Source: Rotaria sordida | Lineage: Eukaryota > Rotifera > Eurotatoria > Philodinida > Philodinidae | DNA length: 64,000 nucleotides | Assembly (NCBI GenBank): GCA_905250125.1 | Contig: CAJNOL010000153.1 | Span: 8,202-72,201 of the forward strand | Direction: 5' to 3' | Shown: in pieces, positions 24,306-36,600 of the stretch | How positions within the stretch are numbered: the first letter of the stretch is position 1 | How the letters are laid out: each line of letters starts with the position of its first letter | Position numbers and translations under genes: made by a program | Notes under the pieces: model-generated | Told to the model about the DNA's origin: nothing | The model's input: only the letters and a program-made list of their open reading frames with translations | Databases searched by the model: none

Positions 24306-26124
24306 TATACCAGTGTAATATATAGTAGCCTGTGTTCTGAACAAATGTCTACTCAAGAAAAATTCTAGTTTCCTAAAATCAAGTTATCTTGGTTAAGTGT
24401 TGATTAGTGCTCTACAATGGGGTTGGGTATCCGGCATCTGGAGCATGGGTAAGGGTGTGCAAACTCACTTGGTTGGTTCTGGTTATAGACATGGAAAAAG
24501 AATTTATTTTTAATGAAAATTCATCTACAGATGGTGATAAAGTAACTGAATATATATGAAGAGGAAAATGAATTATTACACTGTGTTTCATTCCAGCATC
24601 ATCAGCAAATGTATACTTAGCAAAATCGATTGGATTTTAGAAGCATATAGACATCAAGTAAATCCTGAATCACTTGATTTTTTTTGTGAAATTTGAAATG
24701 ATCTGTTTTCTTTTTGTTTCTCTTTATGGAAGAAATTAAATAGTATACTTTTTCATATAAAATAAAATTTTGAAACTATATGTCGGATGTCGAGCACCGG
24801 GTATAACTTTCCAAGTCCGGTTGCGATAAGTCGTACCCATCTAGGATATTAATATCGAACTGATATAAATCAAAAGTAAATAGCAATAAACATTTTCATC
24901 GACAGTTTTACATTAATGAGTTTTATAAAACGCTTAATTTAAAATCTTCATCGTTTCTATTTCATTGAATTAAGGCTCCTTCCTCTGTCAAAAATCTATT
25001 ATCTCGAAAAATTGAGTTCTTCAAGAGTTATCCCTATATCAAGGATCAAAAAGTAGGTCGTCGTGTGTCACAGATTTCAGGTTGGCATCAAGATGTAGCC
25101 AACACTTGTCGTTACAACTTAACAGAGTCCGATATTTTAAATGCTTCTTTGTTAATTTTGCGTGTGAGTTTCTCTCGAAAAGTTCGAAACAATAGGACTA
25201 TTCCTATGAGAAAAGATCTATTTTTCTCAAAAACTAGGTCAAAAATAAAAATCCACCTCCATTAATTTGTTGAACACAATTGTCTGTTTAATTTCAAACT
25301 TTCCAGAGCTTTCTAACATGTAAAATGGCTGAGAAACCTGGGACACATGAACAAAAAAAGCTCGTGGCAAGCAAAGTTTGACTTTGGAAATCCAGGTTTT
25401 TTTCTTCGCAGAGCGATTAACGACAGATCGCATGGAGGTAGTGCATGAAGCACACTTGCTAGACCGTGCGAGATATGTTCCTCAGGACAGAAGCCTATAG
25501 GCAAAGTCATAAGGCTTCAAAAATTAAAATTTAACAAACATTTTCTGCTTGTGAATTTTTTCGGAAAATCTCTCGAAAATATCGTAAAAACTGAGAATAA
25601 TAATGATTCCAAAAGTAGAAAATGTGGACTAATTGACCCCGTAGAAAGCTCAAAAATTGAAATTTTTGACAGGAAAGCCTTTAACAGAATCATTTCGTAA
25701 ATTTTGCTGTTCAAAATGAACTATGTCTAGATGTCGTACATATACAAATCAACCTACTCTGTATTTTTTTAATAGAAACATTTTTTTCACTTGTAGATCT
25801 CAAATAAATAAATTTCTTTTTTTTTAATTTTTATAAAGTTTATTAAAAAATTCTCGATTTCTATGATCAATATTAATTATTATGATTCGTAGATAATATT
25901 TTCACTTCGAGAGACAGAGACAGATATAGATCGATCGGAATTATATCGATAGTGAAAAAAAAGTTTAACTTTACTTTGAAAAGAAAGAAACAAATATAAT
26001 TTGTTGACTTTCTCGTGTTTGATCTATATTGACTTTTGTCTATTATTTAGATTTAAATAAATATAAAGTATATAAAAAAAACCTCGTTCGGTCGATAATA
26101 AACTAAAGTACAAAACAAAAACAA
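24306..26124. other. Intergenic region without supported genes
   Basis: 1.8 kb between the foldback transposon and the GFRP-like pair. Short overlapping ORFs on both strands at 25065-25714 have no family signature. The block at about 25340-25500 is more GC-rich than its surroundings and includes the motif GCAAAGTTTGACTTTGG, which resembles a motif in the palindromes elsewhere in the window, so this is probably decayed transposon sequence. Confidence 0.4.
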
Positions 26125-26520
26125 ATGGAACAAGGTGATCAAGCATCGTCTAGTGGTTCATCTAGCAATCTTGATGTTGTATCAATGGTTATTTGGCTAT
26201 CAACAGGAAATGGAAAATTTTTTGAATTAGTAAGATAAATAATTAATATATATAAAAAAAAAACGTTGATTTCTTTGTTTTTTCACTATATAATTAAGCA
26301 TGGATCTCGTGATATAATTAAACAAGTATTACCAAAATCATCTGAGACTGCTTTTCGTTGGGGTTATTATAATTCTCCAGCTGATCCTGATCGACAATCA
26401 TATACACAAGTACTTGAAGCATTTCTTAAAGCTGGTTTTCGTATTGAAGGTTCATCAGGTGCAGGTACACAAGGTCTTCTTCGTACTCAATATATACTTG
26501 TTAAACGTAATTCTTCATGA
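26125..26520 (+). CDS. Small GCHFR/GFRP-like protein, copy 1
   Basis: Two exons (26125-26229 and 26299-26520) join in phase 0 and give 108 residues. After a Ser-rich start comes 'VIWLSTGNGKFFEL', then 'AFRWGYYN' and 'YTQVLEAFLKAGFRIEGSSG' followed by AGTQ and a final beta-like 'RTQYILVK'. The order beta strand, FYEYY-like aromatic segment, 'VLxxLxxxGFRVxSMTGVGQT' and C-terminal strand resembles the GTP cyclohydrolase I feedback regulatory protein, which forms a pentamer that makes GCH1 responsive to phenylalanine and tetrahydrobiopterin. Identity is low and I align from memory, so this is a fold-level suggestion. A second copy follows 340 bases downstream. Confidence 0.45.
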
Positions 26521-26860
26521 AACAGAACATATCAATCTATTATTCTAACAGAATACATTTTTCTTCTTTTTTTCTTTTTTTGTCTTCTCAGGAAAACTCT
26601 TTCGATTTGTTTGTTCTTTTTATTCATTTAACGATTTCTTTTTCTATATTATTCTAGTCTCGTAGTTTGCTTTTCTTGTTGATGCTGTTTCATGATGGGT
26701 ATTATTTGCGTGCGTGTGTTTATGCATATGTATTATCATTTATTTGATTTCATAGTGTTATTTCGTAGGATAAGATTGCTTACAGTTTGTGGTTATAAAA
26801 GCAAAAAAAGAAAAGAAATATTCCTTGGTTATGGTTTTGTTTTGTTTTCAGATAGAATTA

Positions 26861-27235
26861 ATGTCATCAATAACATTGAATCAACGTTTTGAAGTACTTT
26901 CATTAGTTGTTCGAAATGTTCTTACATCAAATTCAAAAAATTTTCAATTACATGGTGATAAACAGTTTATAACACAAATTTTACCAACAGCACCTGAAAG
27001 AGCTTTTATAACAAGTGAATGTTATGATTCAAGTTTTGATCTTGGTTCAATAACATATATTGATATATTACAACGTTTATTAAGATTAGGCTTTCAAATT
27101 CAATCATCAGCAAGTGGATCGTATAGTCTACCTAAACCAGAAAAATCAATTATTAAAAGTGAACCGCAATCTATCTCACCACTAGATACATTCGTTCTTC
27201 AATATACACTTGTTCGAACGCATATTGTGGGTTAA
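26861..27235 (+). CDS. Small GCHFR/GFRP-like protein, copy 2 (paralogue of the preceding gene)
   Basis: A single coding exon of 124 residues, starting ATG at 26861 just after a TTTTGTTTTCAG acceptor (26840-26851), so an upstream leader exon is likely and it may be spliced from the same promoter as copy 1. It aligns with copy 1 along its length: 'FQLHGDKQFITQILPTAPER' with 'FFELHGSRDIIKQVLPKSSE', then 'YIDILQRLLRLGFQIQSSAS' with 'YTQVLEAFLKAGFRIEGSSG', and 'FVLQYTLVRT' with 'LRTQYILVK'. It lacks the intron that splits copy 1 after FFEL, and has an extra Pro/Ser/Lys insert before the last strand. Same weak resemblance to GCHFR. Confidence 0.5.
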   Translation: MSSITLNQRFEVLSLVVRNVLTSNSKNFQLHGDKQFITQILPTAPERAFITSECYDSSFDLGSITYIDILQRLLRLGFQIQSSASGSYSLPKPEKSIIKSEPQSISPLDTFVLQYTLVRTHIVG

Positions 27236-28301
27236 AATGAAAAAAAAAGAATGATCTTTGCTCAAAACGTATTCAAACTAAACTTTTTTGTTTTGTCTAT
27301 TTGATAATATTTTCCCTGTTTGTTTTTTTTTTATCTTGTTAATTTTATTTTATTTTTTCGGTTCCTGTGGTACAAACGAAAGAACAATATGTTTCGATTA
27401 AAATAAAAAAAAACAAGAGGCATGATAATCTCTTCGAATATTAGTAGAATATATATTAATTAAAAAAAAAATTCTTAGCTACTAAAACTCTTCAAGCTAC
27501 ATTATTCTTTCATATTCAAAAATTTTTTATTAGAACAAATGCAAAAAGAAAAAATTCTTCTCGTTTATGTACAATTGATTACTTCATTTTATTTTAGATT
27601 ATATATATTTTAAGACTTATTAGCTAAGAAAATGGTTTCTCGTTATATAAAAAAATTATTATGAAGAACTATGCAAATCATCGACTGGTAAGAATATGTT
27701 CTTTTCGTGCGTGTATATATAGTATTATTTAATAGAAATATTTGAAATAGAAAAACCTTGACAGTTTCTACATAAGTCATGATGACGCCCACTTTTTCTC
27801 TTTCTATCTTAATTCAAAAGGACAGTGCAAAGCGCACATGCGAAAATCTTGATTATTACAAGAATAGAGAAGTAAGAACAAAAGAATGCCAAGACAGAAA
27901 GAAAAAAAAACATTTCGAAAAATTTTTCTCTCGTTTTTTTTTCCATCAACACATTTTATGTCTCACTATTTTATTTCGTTTCAAGGGTGTCGATTGTTTT
28001 TTTTAATTTGAAAGAAAGAAAATCGTGAACAGCTCACTTTTTTTTTTCAAATGAAAAGTAATGTAATTCATTTTAATCTTTACCTTGAAAGAGTTTCTTA
28101 TGAAGACTTGCAAATCAATACAAAAAAAAACGAAAGTCAATTTGAAATCATAAAATCATATATTTATATTTCTATATGACTTATTTTTATGACGACAATA
28201 ATCATGATGTAGCGATTCGTATTTTTTTTAGTTACTATTTAATACATCCAATTCAACACAACAATAAAAACATGTAATTTGTTCATTAGATCGAAAAAAA
28301 A
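27236..28301. other. Intergenic region, no genes seen
   Basis: About 1.07 kb of AT-rich DNA with poly-A/T tracts between the GFRP-like copy 2 stop and the PPP1R16-like start. It should hold the 3' UTR of the former and the promoter of the latter. Confidence 0.5.
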
Positions 28302-31300
28302 ATGGACCATTTAGAACTTGTTCAAGAAATGGTACTGTTAGAAAAACTAACAGCACAAGAACGATTAAAACATGCTAAACGACGACGACAACAACAACTT
28401 GCAAATTGGGCACGACGTGAAGCATCATTGAATAGTAGTACAATAATATCATCAACAATGACAAATGGAGCTCTAACATCAATATCAAATAATAATAATA
28501 ATAATCATAGAAAATTTAAATCAATTCGATCAAAAGATTTTTTAGTACAATTTCCTGAAAATATCGTTTTATTAGAAGGTAAATGTTTTGTTTTTTCTTT
28601 TTCGCTTTCGCTAGGTTAATTGTTAGATAAACAATACATTTAACTAAATAAATATTTAGAAAAAGGAAAGATTTATCAGCTTTTTATTTTACTTTATTTT
28701 TCTTTTTCTTAGGTTTAAAAAAAGTAATAGTTTATTTTCATTGTTAAAGCATATCATCGAGTGGTTTTTATCGAATGCACTGAAACTTCTTGTTTTCTTT
28801 TTTTCTTTTTGTTTTGATTAAATATAAGTTTTATGTTTTATTCTAGCGACTGCACGTCAAGATTTTGATGAAGTACGTAAGCTTCTTCAATCAGGTAAAT
28901 ATAATCCAAATACAGCTAATGAAGATGGTCTTACACCAATTCATCAATGTTCAATTGATAATAGTGATCAAATTTTACAATTATTAATTGAATATGGTGG
29001 TGATGTTAGTGCAAAAGATCGAGATTTATGGACTCCATTACATGCTGCTGGTAAATATAAAGTTTTCTTAATTGAAATTTTCAAAATTTATATTGAATTA
29101 TAGAATTTCATTACGTATTGAGTTTATATTCGAAGAGGAACTAAATTAGTTTCAAGATCGAAGTAATGTTCGGAGTTTATATAGAGCAAATTTTATAATT
29201 ATCTGTATAATCAATTTAAAATTAGTTGATTATCAGAATATAACTATTATCACTTCATAATAAATTTAATAATAGAATAGTTAGCCAAAAACGCTTATCT
29301 TCAGAGGCGTAACTCAGTATTGGAGGCAAAGGATGGAGGGTGATTGAGTGCCAGAAAAATAGACATTGCGTGAATAATTGTCACGCTTCTGCTTACCTTT
29401 TCACAGTCAAGAATTAAAAACCAGACAGAGAAATTTTGATATTTTCAGTATATTGTTACAATAAGGTTTATAATTATTTTTATTAACCCAGAAAATGTTA
29501 TTTTCTTTTTATTATCTTCAAGGGCACCATTAGTCTATTGTATAAACGATAGTTCATGAAATAATATTCAAGCATTAGAGTCTAATCGAGAATTCGTATT
29601 AAATATGAACAAGACAAGCTATATAACGAGTGATGCGAAAGTTTCTGGGCAACATATTCCTTCATTTGTCGACCGATTATGGGAATCGGAATTCTGTTCT
29701 TTTTCCGAATATATGGGCTAAATCATTCGTTAGCGAGGAATAATGAGCTCTTTTAGATCTGATTTTTATATGTTAAATGAACATTAAGTTATTCTAGGTA
29801 CCGTAAAAAATCAGCGCTATACAACTTTGTTCAGAGGAGTTATCGGTAAAAAAAAAACTAACGTTAGCGACGTGACGCAGTACAACTACACAATCAAGAA
29901 GGTACTCTTGTAACCAACTGAAACGTTGGAAATCGACTTCAAACATTGCATATCATTATTCAGTCTCTAGATGATGATAAGACAAAATTTTTCATTTTTA
30001 CATTGATTAAGGTTTCTATAAAACCGATTTTTCGGAAGAAATTTTTTGGAGTCCAATCTTGCTGAAAATTTTATCGTAGATGCAGCTTGTGTCCTAGAGC
30101 ATATCCTGAAGTTTTCAGATTTTTTTCTCATCTGATTAACGAGATATACGCTAGTTACTTTTTAATTAATAACCATGTGAAAGATCAAAAATTTTCATAT
30201 AAGTCCATGCTAAAAGAATTTATCCAAAAAAATCACTCTTATAGAGAATAAAATTCAAATGAAAGATGTAAATGTTCCGTTTTACCTGATTTACCTCATA
30301 TATTGTCTAGGTGTTGATCCAAAAACTTTCATATGATAGTAAGCTAAATTGAATACCTTTATGATGAAAATAAAAAACGCTTAAAATTTCTGCTGATTTT
30401 TGTAATCAGTCGAAAAATGAATAAATATTTTATCTAGAAACTTTCGTATTTCTAGCTACTTGCGGTCATATACAAATATGTAGAATTCTTATTGAAAATG
30501 GTGCTGAATTACTTGCTTTAAATGCTGATGGTAATATGCCCTATGATATATGTGATGATGATCAAACTCTTGATTATATTGAAACTCAAATGGATCGTAT
30601 TGGTATAACACAAGAAATGATTGATAAAACAAGATCACAAGTTGAAAATCAAATGTTATTTGATTTAAAAATATTAGCTAAAAAACCTGTATCACCAATA
30701 CGTTCAATAGATGATATTCTATCATATCGCAATGATGAAGGTGCAACACCACTTCATATAGCTAGTGCAAATGGTTATCAAACTGCTGTGGAATATTTAC
30801 TTCAACAACATGTATCCATTAATCTTCAAGATGCTGATGGTTGGTCACCAATTCATGCTGCAGCATATTGGTGTCAACAGCCTATACTCAGTAAGAAATT
30901 TATAAAACAAAAGAAACATATAAATATAGACAGTAGTGGACAAAAGCCTCTTCCCCTATCAGATCTAAGTTATCATAGATATTGAAAGTCTGAAAATTTG
31001 TATGCATATAATCCAACAAGAATGTAGATCTGAATCACCACCAGCTTGCTTCGATTGCTTAAACATAATGGGAATTATGACGGATAAGACTTATTTTTCT
31101 TTTGAACTTTATACTTCTGAAATGAAAAAGTTTCATGTGTTACACAGACTCTCATTATTCACGGTAATGTTTCATCGAAGCTCATAAACCATTTTACTAT
31201 GACTATTCAAGAAGCGAAAAACTCCTTGATGCCATCTGTATACCATAACTTAGTAGAGTGCATGTCCGTAATATGAACGGAGTTTTTGTATACTCATGTT

Positions 31301-33226
31301 GTTACTGTAATATCTGTGTAAAACAGTGAACAAATGACATCAAATTTTATAACAAAGTAGATAAATGTCTTATCTACTTATTAGTGGAAGAATTTATTTT
31401 TTAAAGTTGACAAATGATCGAGTTATGAACGATAGTTTGAAGTCGACTGATACCATTCTAAATAAATACACTTTCCTCAATAGGAGCGCAAATGCAACAG
31501 TTGCCCCTAGTTAGAACGCACTAACAAAAATATATAGAATAACGTTATTCTATGTATTTTTGGTAGTGCGTTCTAACTAGGAGCAACTTTTGCATTTGCG
31601 TTCTTATTGAAGAAAGTGTATTAATTTAGAATGGCATCAGTTGACTCCAAACTATCGTTCAAAACTTGATGATCCATCGAATTTTTTGAAAAATTCTTGC
31701 ACCAAATAGATAGATAAGACATTTATCTACTTTGTTATACAATTTGATCCCATTTGCTCACTGTTTCACAAAGATATTATAATCACAATATGACTATACA
31801 AAACTCCGTTTTTATTATGGACATGCATTCTAATACTTCAATGAATCACACTCAAACTTTTAGAAAACATTATTGTCTACAAATCTCAAAAAAGAATCTT
31901 CTTCTAAAGAAAAATGGCTTGCTATATAATCATCGTATTCGTATCGAGAGCCAATAAATCATAGGATCTTTTGAGTGATGAAAGATCATATACTGAGCTT
32001 CAATTACAAATAAAAATATCAAGAATTAGTCATATATGTGATAATAGGTAACGCAAAATAAAACAGACGACATTTTCAGATTAACAAGTTTGATGTGAAA
32101 ATAGACGCTGTCTATCATAATTATCGTTACATTCCATTTATCTGTGCGACCTCATGTCTCTGACCTTCATTCTTGATGGAATATGTACATACAAATTTCT
32201 AGAACTTTATAGAAGCTGAGATCAGCTGGAAAACTTGTGTTCACTATTGTATATAATAAAGTTTTTTTTTAATTTCTCGTGTTTCTAGCTCAATTAATTG
32301 AAGCCGGAGCAGATATCTATGAAAAAATTCCAGATGGTCGTTCAGCTGTTGATCTATGTGATGATCCTGATATACGTACATATATGATCGATTTTCGAGA
32401 ACAATGTATACGTAATCAAGAAAAAGCGGCAGCAGCGGCCGCTGCTGCTGCAGCTGCTGCACATGCAGCACAATCACAACAAAAAACAAATACAACAAAT
32501 TTAATAAATACTCGTCTTCAACTTGTTACAAATTCTTTACCACATGGTGTAACACCTCGAACCGGCACATTATATGAATCTCGTTCGAGTATATCATCTC
32601 CATATGGTAGTGGTTCATCATTAAATCGAACAAGTTCAATACGTCGTGCATCATTACGTGATCGTGAAAAAGTTAAAAAATTAAATGAAAATTTTCTTGA
32701 TGTATTACAAGCTAAAGATAAAATACAAGAAGATGTCGATGAAAATACAACAAATCCTACAATAACATCAAAAATAATTAATAAAGATGAATGTTCAAGT
32801 AGTACAACAACAACGGATTCAACTGTACGAGAAACAATTACAACAAATTCAATAAAAAAATCAATAAATACATATCCTATTGAATTATCATTACCACCAT
32901 TAAAAGTTCCACCACCATTACCACCACCTCAAATAACTGCTGATACATTATGTGATGTTAAACGACGACGTGAAGAACGACGTCGTGTTGTTGGTGCTCC
33001 ATCATCATCAAATATTCTTCCTCCTCCTTCACCTCCAACTATAAAATCATTACCATTACCTACAATTGAAATCAACCATGAAACTAATAATAAAATATCA
33101 AATGGTAATCATCTATCAGCAATAAATGATCCAATACAAAATTATTCGGCTAAAAAATATATGGAAATTCATGGTCATATTCCAGATGATGATCGTGAAA
33201 AACGAATTTGTTGTACAATTTTGTGA
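28302..33226 (+). CDS. PPP1R16: PPP1R16-type (MYPT3/TIMAP) protein phosphatase 1 regulatory subunit
   Basis: Four exons (28302-28578, 28847-29050, 30456-30890, 32289-33226) join in frame to 617 residues. The start 'MDHLELVQEMVLLEKLTAQE' and 'RRRQQQLANWARRE' match TIMAP/MYPT3. 'FLVQFPENIVLLEA' occupies the PP1-docking KVxF site, keeping V and F but not the basic first residue. Ankyrin repeats follow: 'DGLTPIHQCSIDN', 'DLWTPLHAA', 'ATCGHIQICRILIENGAELL', the family hallmark 'NMPYDICDDDQTLDYIE', then 'GATPLHIASANGYQTAVEYL', 'DGWSPIHAAAYW' and 'ADIYEKIPDGRSAVDLCDD'. After a 12-Ala run come 'IRRASLRDREK', a kinase-type RRxS site as in TIMAP, and a Pro-rich stretch. The protein ends 'RICCTIL', a CaaX box with Leu, predicting geranylgeranylation and membrane anchoring. 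It should target PP1c to membranes and control its activity towards myosin or ERM proteins (family knowledge). Confidence 0.93.
29304..29370 (+). repeat. Dispersed repeat fragment, copy A (copy B at about 39780)
   Basis: AGAGGCGTAACTCAGTA is shared exactly with 39780-39796 and similarity continues for about 60 bases (GAGGCA, GAGTGCC or CAGTGCC, GAAAAA). It lies in intron 2 of the PPP1R16-like gene. The GGCGTAAC start resembles the ends of the small MITE at 37214, suggesting related transposon ends. Confidence 0.5.
31253..31838. mobile_element. Foldback element (about 586 bases) in PPP1R16 intron 3
   Basis: A nearly full-length palindrome. The left arm begins GCATGTCCGTAATATGAACG and the minus-strand reading of the right arm begins GCATGTCCATAATAAAAACG; the arms stay alignable (AACAAAGTAGATAAATGTCT in both) to a perfect centre AGAATAACGTTATTCT near 31543. 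Arms are about 290 bases and roughly 85 percent alike by eye. No ORF and no clear target duplication. This is the structure of a foldback MITE. Transcripts of the host gene would carry it as a long hairpin before splicing. Confidence 0.75.
32427..32470 (+). repeat. Poly-alanine coding repeat
   Basis: GCN codons (GCG, GCA, GCC, GCT mixed) encode about twelve Ala in a row plus two more after a His, just after the ankyrin domain of the PPP1R16-like protein. Mixed codons suggest the run is old or selected rather than a fresh slippage expansion. Confidence 0.85.
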
Positions 33227-33638
33227 TTTAAATATTATCAATGCTTATCCGTCCATAAATAAATAAAAATAACAACAACAACAAAGTCAACTTCCGTTTT
33301 AAATAATAAACTAAGCTTATGTTGTTAGTTTCTTTTGAGAAATGAAAAAAAAAACGTAAATCTAAATTTGTTTTGTTTTTTGCAATATTGGTGCTCTCTA
33401 AAGACACTTACGTCTTTGTTTTTTTTTCTCTATGATGCGTTTCTGTTTTTTGTTTACTTTTTTTTTTCTTCTTATATATACATGTATACTGTTTTGTAAG
33501 GGTTCTGTCCCGATTATGATGTAAGCTGATATATAAAAAATAATTATTGCAACATTTCGAATAACAAAAAGAAAAAAAAAAAAAACTTTATTTACAAAAG
33601 AAAATGTACTTGTTTCAGTTATTGTAGAGATTTAAAAG

Positions 33639-36600
33639 TTATTTTGAATATAATATAGCTTTAAATTCTTCATAAGAAACTTTTCCATCATGATCAAGAC
33701 AATCAGCTTCGGCAATCATTTCTTTAATATCTTCCTAAAAGAAATTAATTCGAAGAGAAAGCAAAACAAAAAACAACATCTATATAATGATTTCTATTTA
33801 CTTCTGTTAGATGTTCACCAAGTCTTGAAAGCATATCATAAAGTTCATCCTTATCAATAAAACCATCTCGATTTTTATCGAAAACCTTTATTGAAAGAAA
33901 AATTATTTTTCTTTATTTTAATTTAAATTAATTTACTTTAAAAACTTGATATAATTCTGTATCACTTTCACCTGTTGATCGACGGCATCGCATCATAGTT
34001 AAAAATTCATCAAAGTCAACACTTCCATTACCTATATGAAATCAATTATATAAAGATTTTATTTCGAACATAATTTACCATCAGTATCAACTTTTGATAT
34101 CACAGTTGAAATATCTTCTTCACTTGGTGAATAACCAAGTGAATTCATTAATGAACGTATTTCATAATTTGATATATTTCCATCGCCATTTTTGTCCAAT
34201 AAAGAAAATGATTCTTCGAATACTAAAATAAATTTATAAACTATAGAAATTTTTTAAATAAATTATTAATTAATTCTTTACCAGCAATTTGTTCTTCAGA
34301 AAAACCATGTACTTCACCCAATTCTCTTCGACTTTTACCTGTTGTTGTCTAAAGAAATAAATATATCAATTATTTATCTTTTCGAAACATTGTCTTTTTT
34401 TTTTATTTGTTATTTAAATTTTGTTTTTTATAAATTTTAAATGAAAACCTACGATAACAACATAAGTTTGTGTTGTCGTAATTGTACGTGTAATCGATGT
34501 ACAATTATAAGATGTACGTTCGTAACTATGAGTTGACGAAGATCTTATCGGTGTACAATGATTTTCTATTACTGTATTGGGATTATTGGACAAAGATGTT
34601 GTAGAAGTTGTTGTCGTATACATATGACTACGTTTAGAAACTCAGAATATAAACGGGGGCGGATGAATAAATCAAGATGGTAATATTGAGATCACGATCT
34701 ATCATTGACTTGCCAGTACAAAATGTAATATCTCTATTTTTTTGACTCTACTTGTTGTATATCGTAGGAGTACTAATATTTTTCTTCTCTTCTAAACGAT
34801 TTTGTTACTTGACAAGTATAACTTCAGCTGTAGAGAAAGCTAACACATGATGATCAATGGTCGATTATGAAAGATGCAAAAGAAACTTTCTCCTTTTTTT
34901 TCTTCTTGTTCTTCGTTGTACATCAAAATGAAGCCTGTTAATGCACTTAGTTGATATGATGATAAAATAACCCCAAGCAAAAATAACAACAACAGCAACG
35001 ACAAATCTTTCCTTCGAAGTGCAAATTAGATCTACTTGATAATAAAATCAAATTTTCTTTTCTTGTTTTTTCTTTTTGTATAATACGTAAATATAAATAT
35101 GAACTTATTCACATGAAATTTTTTTTTTTTATTCAAATATATCTATATTTGAATATAGATTAATACGAATCAATTATGGAATATGGCAATTAGTGAATTA
35201 ATATAGAAAATTGATTTCTTATTTGCTAATATGCATAGAAGAAAAACGACTAAAGTCAAAGAGGTCATTTTGTACTTGAATGTAAATATATATATATACG
35301 TATATATGTGGTCGACAGCAGATCTTCATCAATTCTTATTTGTCATCTTTGTCTTTTATCTCATGTCTGATGTAGTATATAGTCTAATGATTTTGTTTTC
35401 GTCATATATATTCATATAATGTGAATCATTGTCTTACATTATGATTCAAATTCATTATAGCAAACAAAACAAAATATCATCTATGCAAAAAATAATGTAG
35501 CCAAAACAAACTTACAATCATCCAATTATTTAAAATTTGTAGATTTGATGATAATTGAAAAGGATCATGAATAGTTGGACGATGTCGTTGATTATCAAGT
35601 ATGAGCGATTGGGAATGTATAAGTAGTCGCTTTTTCGACATATATGAATTAGATGATGAAGTACGCATTGATGTTATTGTTGTTTTTGATGTTTGTCCAT
35701 TTTGATGATTATATAGATTAGAACATGACGAAGATGAAGAAGATGATGAACTTAATGTGAATGTTGCTGTACGTGATGTTCTCCTGAGAAGAATTTCTTC
35801 ATCAATGGCAAGATCTAGTGCTTCCATTGTCGCACATGAGTCATTTGTGAATGTATTGAGTAAGTAAAGATTATTATAATGAGAATTGCTCATTTACAAA
35901 TTTATCTTATATGAGAGAAGAGAGAGAGAGAGAAAAAAAAAGTATTAACAATAACGAATGGAATCTAATGTCACCGCTTCATCAACAAAAAAAAAAAACA
36001 CGAGAAAACAACATTTATCAAACTATCGACACGCGTCGAATCGTCATCTTTTATTCTTTTTGGATTATATTTATTATATTACTTGACGTAACGATATCGT
36101 ACCCAAAATGGAAAATATTTGTAACAGTTATACAATATAGTAAACGAAGTACAAGAATTATATGAATATTCTGAATGTAATATTTGCTCTTTCTCGAGTA
36201 TTGACGAAGAAATCAATGTCTAGGAGTACTTCTCATTTTTATTTTCTATTTATATCATCAGTTTCTTCTTAGTTTTCTTACATTTCACCATAAAAAATAA
36301 TAAACAAATAACAATTAGATAGAAATGAATGAATACTTATTAGAACCACTACCTTTGATCTAAGATATGAATAAATAATGTAAAAAGAAAGAGGAATAGA
36401 TAAGCTTAATAAAAGAACAACTCCTATAGAATGAATAATTATTCTCCAATATTATTATAAGGAAGTTTATATAAACAAATGGGATTCATTAAAAGAAAAT
36501 ATAACATAGCATTATTTTGCTTATTATATGTCTATAAATATCAGTTGTTACCTTGATAATATAGAAGCAATATGAGAATATAAATGAATGAAAGGTAATC

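Noticed and set aside
25065-25714. ORFs on both strands in the 25 kb intergenic block
   Set aside because: They overlap each other, share no family pattern and coincide with decayed repeat-like sequence.
32244-32498. Minus-strand ORF of 84 codons
   Set aside because: Antisense shadow of the last PPP1R16 exon.
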